64,000 nucleotides of DNA from Roseiarcus fermentans (GTDB lineage: Bacteria; Pseudomonadota; Alphaproteobacteria; Rhizobiales; Beijerinckiaceae). The translations under genes and the position numbers were made by a program. The notes under the pieces were generated by a model. It worked only from the letters and a program-made list of their open reading frames with translations. It searched no databases and was not told the DNA's origin. Positions 62,712 to 64,000 of the stretch are shown here, in pieces (the first letter of the stretch is position 1; every line of letters begins with the position of its first letter). The stretch spans positions 255,458-319,457 of the forward strand of contig NZ_QNRK01000001.1 of assembly GCF_003315135.1 (NCBI RefSeq), read 5' to 3'.

Positions 62712-63016
62712 TCGCGAGCGGTCGTACGATCGAGGCCTTGGCGACCGACCGCGCCGCCGGGCCCAGAAAGACGCCGATCGCGGCGGCGAAAACAGATGGA
62801 TCGCGACGCCGGCGAACAACGCCGGGATCGACCCGGCGATCGGGACGCCGAGCGTCAACCGCGTCACGAGGGGTGAGTAGTTTCCGAGGCTTTGCCACGG
62901 CCTGTTTCGCGTGACCCATTGGCCAGCGGATTCCAGCGCGGTCGGCGCTTTCCGAGACGCCGTCCGCGGCGCCGACGACGCCGGGCGGCGCCGATCATCG
63001 ATCGAGGAGAAAGACT
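62712..63016. other. 305-bp region upstream of the alkene reductase
   Basis: Holds shared-motif site 7 (62874-62892) and a GAGGAGA ribosome binding site just before the TTG start at 63017. No gene is supported. Confidence 0.5.
62874..62892 (+). promoter_or_regulatory. Shared 19-bp motif, site 7 (alkene reductase)
   Basis: Plus strand reads TGAGTAGTTTCCGAGGCTT, 125 bp before the TTG start at 63017. Confidence 0.65.
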
Positions 63017-64000
63017 TTGAAGAGATCTTACCCCACCCGCACGCCCCCGGCCCTGTTCGAACCCGCGCAAGCCGGCGCTCTGAAACTCGCCAACCGCATC
63101 GTGATGGCCCCGCTGACGAGAAACCGCGCCGGCCCGGGCCTGGTTCCGGGTCCGTTCGCCGTCGACTATTACGCCCAGCGCGCCACGGCCGGCCTGATCA
63201 TCGCCGAAGCCACCCAGATCTCGGCCCAGGCGCAGGGCTACGCGAATACCCCGGGCTGCTACACCGACGATCAGGTGCGGGGCTGGAAGGCCGTCACCGA
63301 CGCCGTGCACGCCAAGGGCGGGACGATCGTCGTTCAGCTCTGGCATACCGGCCGCGTCTCTCACACGAGCTTCCAGAAGGACGGCCGAGCGCCCGTCGGG
63401 CCGTCCGCGATCCGGGCGAGAACCAAGACCTTCATCGCCAACGAGGGCTTCGTCGACGCCTCGGCGCCGCGCGCGCTCGACCTCGCCGAGATTCCCGGCC
63501 TTGTCGGGGACTTCCGCTACGCTTCGACCCGCGCCATCGAGGCCGGATTCGACGGCGTCGAGTTGCATGGCGCTCACGGCTACCTGCTCGACGCCTTCCT
63601 GCGCGACGGGACCAACCATCGCACCGACGCCTATGGCGGCTCGATCGCCAACCGTGCGCGGCTGCTGCTCGAGGTGGTCGAGGCTTGCGCCGACGCCATC
63701 GGCGCCGCCCGCCTCGGCGTCCGGATCTCGCCGGTCTCCACCGCCGGCGACTCTCGAGACAGCAATCCGCAGGCCCTTTTCACGCACGTCGTGAAGGGCC
63801 TCAATCCGTTCGGCCTCGCCTATGTGCATGTGGTGGAGGGCGAAACCGGCGGACCCCGGTACACGATTCCGTTCGACTATCCCGCGCTGCACGGCTGCTT
63901 CGACGGCGTCTGGATGGTCAACAACGGCTATGATCGCAAGATGGCGATCGAGGCCGTCGCGAGCGGCCGCGCCGATCTCGTGTCGTTCGGGCGCCTCTTC
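63017..64000 (+). CDS. Old yellow enzyme family alkene reductase (NemA-like), 3' end missing
   Basis: 328 residues are visible from TTG 63017; the frame is still open at the window end and about 40 residues should follow. FMN-binding and catalytic blocks are V-M-A-P-L-T-R-N-R-A near residue 30, Q-L-W-H-T-G-R-V-S-H near 100, and G-V-E-L-H-G-A-H-G-Y-L-L-D-A-F-L-R with T-D-A-Y-G-G-S near 180-210. These are the NemA/OYE signature with the His-His/Asn substrate pair. It reduces electrophilic alkenes, N-ethylmaleimide or nitro compounds with NADPH. Its place behind a shared 19-bp motif suggests stress induction. Confidence 0.9.
   Translation, partial: MKRSYPTRTPPALFEPAQAGALKLANRIVMAPLTRNRAGPGLVPGPFAVDYYAQRATAGLIIAEATQISAQAQGYANTPGCYTDDQVRGWKAVTDAVHAKGGTIVVQLWHTGRVSHTSFQKDGRAPVGPSAIRARTKTFIANEGFVDASAPRALDLAEIPGLVGDFRYASTRAIEAGFDGVELHGAHGYLLDAFLRDGTNHRTDAYGGSIANRARLLLEVVEACADAIGAARLGVRISPVSTAGDSRDSNPQALFTHVVKGLNPFGLAYVHVVEGETGGPRYTIPFDYPALHGCFDGVWMVNNGYDRKMAIEAVASGRADLVSFGRLF

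Noticed and set aside
44559-62892. The shared motif as an EcfG general-stress promoter
   Set aside because: No GGAAC element was found at the expected 16-17 bp spacing, and the motif itself lies 100 bp or more before most starts.
1-64000. CRISPR arrays, insertion sequences, rRNA genes
   Set aside because: No regularly spaced repeats, transposase-like translations, terminal inverted repeats or ribosomal RNA sequence were seen.

Overview
This is a GC-rich stretch of an alphaproteobacterial chromosome, most likely Rhizobiales/Hyphomicrobiales. The support is an MmcB-type repair protein, a DUF1674 succinate-dehydrogenase assembly factor, a MocR/DUF1127 pair, class II DAHP synthase, dense back-to-back genes and many GTG/TTG starts. 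The exact genus cannot be fixed from sequence alone. Both ends are cut: mmcB lacks its 5' end and an old-yellow-enzyme gene lacks its 3' end.

Layout. 0-16 kb is mostly housekeeping and metabolism: mmcB, a universal stress protein, truA, a frameshifted PRC-barrel gene, a MocR regulator with a 10-bp palindromic operator facing a DUF1127 gene, a radical SAM protein, a sulfotransferase-like protein, a carotenoid oxygenase, an aldo/keto reductase, prpE, a TauE-type exporter, an acyl-CoA ligase, a CHAD protein and sdhAF4. 16-31.5 kb is a surface-polysaccharide island. It holds a methyltransferase/GT9 gene split from its GT9 C-terminal half, a GT4 glycosyltransferase with two copies of a beta-sandwich-like module also seen in the first gene, two paralogous secreted glycoside-hydrolase-like proteins, an orphan ABC-2 export permease, a giant secreted beta-helix protein, and a sulfotransferase family caught as one intact gene, one homopolymer frameshift and one remnant. 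The last part of this island is visibly more AT-rich. 31.6-41.7 kb returns to core genes: tex, an acyltransferase overlapping class II aroF, an MFS transporter, fabI, a DnaJ-like chaperone, and pdxH overlapping tam.

41.75-44.4 kb begins with a tRNA-Arg(UCG) and holds a decaying polymorphic-toxin locus: an Imm52 gene plus a truncated tandem copy, an NTF2-fold immunity gene, and a nuclease-toxin pseudogene broken by a frameshift and a stop codon. 44.5-64 kb is a stress and envelope region: an MgtA-like P-type ATPase, a response regulator with a membrane partner, dps, a 1464-residue CheB-CheR-PAS-kinase-REC-REC-LuxR protein, an AI-2E family transporter, DUF3309, CsbD, two small proteins, a triple-BON protein, oleate hydratase, a secreted PRC-barrel protein, an MscS channel with a cyclic-nucleotide-binding domain, and an alkene reductase.

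The most interesting unexplained signal is a 19-bp motif (about TGAGTARTTTCCGANGCTG). It occurs seven times between 44.5 and 62.9 kb, always upstream of and in the same orientation as one of these stress/envelope genes. It looks like the binding site of an unidentified regulator that makes the region a local regulon. All assignments are by reading translations and motifs; no database search was run.
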